DNA of 64,000 nucleotides from Herbiconiux sp. (GTDB lineage Bacteria; Actinomycetota; Actinomycetes; Actinomycetales; Microbacteriaceae): assembly GCF_023264895.1 (NCBI RefSeq), contig NZ_JAHFUY010000024.1:1-64000 (forward strand). Direction: 5' to 3'. Below are positions 63,843 to 64,000 of this stretch, piece after piece. A program made the position numbers and the translations under genes. Within the stretch, counting starts at the first letter, position 1. Every line of letters starts with the position of its first letter. The notes beneath the pieces were generated by a model. It saw only the letters and a program-made list of their open reading frames with translations. It did no database searches and was not told the origin of the DNA.

Positions 63843-64000
63843 CTATTCGGCGGCGGCGCGCTCCAGCACGAGCTCGCGCACACGCGCGGCGTCGGCCTGG
63901 CCCTTCATGGCCTTCATGACGGCGCCGATGACGGCTCCCGCGGCCTGCACCTTGCCGTCCTTGATCTTGGCGAGCACGTCGGGCTGAGCGGCGAGCGCCT
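63843..64000 (-). CDS. gatB: Aspartyl/glutamyl-tRNA amidotransferase subunit B (partial, C-terminus only)
   Basis: The last 52 codons of a minus-strand gene that continues past the right edge; the stop is the TAG at 63843-63845. The sequence reads [19 protein letters not shown] and [20 protein letters not shown], the YqeY-like C-terminal tRNA-binding domain of GatB. GatB transamidates Glu-tRNA-Gln and Asp-tRNA-Asn. Assigned on this short C-terminal signature. Confidence 0.85.
   Translation of the reverse strand, partial: ALAAQPDVLAKIKDGKVQAAGAVIGAVMKAMKGQADAARVRELVLERAAAE

Overview
The window is GC-rich bacterial chromosome, almost entirely coding, with many 4-base ATGA/GTGA gene overlaps and many genes whose start codon lies 6 nt after a TANNNT box. 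The gene set points to a high-GC actinobacterium, most likely Microbacteriaceae: a tig-clpP1-clpP2-clpX cluster, a RamB-like regulator beside GTP-type PEP carboxykinase, a group II truncated globin, a mycothiol-type DsbA protein, TIGR03086 and DUF6993 proteins, a SCO4848-like protein and GlgX-TreY-TreZ. The family assignment is inference. No phage, insertion sequence, CRISPR array or rRNA was seen.

Layout. 1-5.3 kb: cydA-cydB-cydD-cydC (cytochrome bd oxidase and its ABC exporter; cydC is cut by the left edge). 5.4-10.1 kb: a DedA protein, a four-gene osmoprotectant-type ABC importer with fully overlapping genes, and a TetR regulator. 10.1-18 kb: an App1-type phosphatase, ramB divergent from pckG, then valS with two small coupled genes. 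18-26.3 kb: the clp region on the minus strand (tRNA-Pro, tig, CPBP protease, clpP1, clpP2, an AAA ATPase, clpX, a BenE transporter, an aldo/keto reductase). 26.3-33.6 kb: tRNA-Gly, membrane proteins, a nitroreductase, Dps, and a minus-strand operon (DsbA-like, rpiB, Nei-type glycosylase, amidohydrolase). 33.6-41.6 kb: pepN, three tandem hairpins, mscS-globin-FAD dehydrogenase, and two acyl-CoA thioesterases. 41.6-49.3 kb: ettA, a lipoprotein, an ssb paralogue, msrA, small conserved proteins, tRNA-Arg, orn, tRNA-His, a minimal metallopeptidase and a D,D-carboxypeptidase-like protein that lacks its catalytic motifs. 49.3-53.1 kb: a TPP-riboswitch operon for an ECF thiamine-type transporter (YkoE/D/C) ending in an uncharacterised P-loop kinase. 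53.1-54.4 kb: one AbiEi/DUF559 nuclease-fold gene bracketed by 61-bp inverted repeats, the best candidate here for an undescribed unit. 54.4-61.3 kb: a GerW-like protein and glgX-treY-treZ (glycogen to trehalose). 61.3-64 kb: dinB, a GNAT, a TIGR03086 protein, a 29-bp-stem terminator and the C-terminal end of gatB.

Pathways. cydABDC supports microaerobic respiration. RamB/pckG suggests control of gluconeogenesis by carbon source. ClpP1P2-ClpX with trigger factor forms the proteostasis core. GlgX debranches glycogen, TreY isomerises chain ends and TreZ releases trehalose; together with the osmoprotectant importer, MscS, Dps and MsrA this gives a strong osmotic and oxidative stress theme. Starts were chosen from ribosome-binding sites, overlaps or -10 boxes, and doubtful ones are stated.
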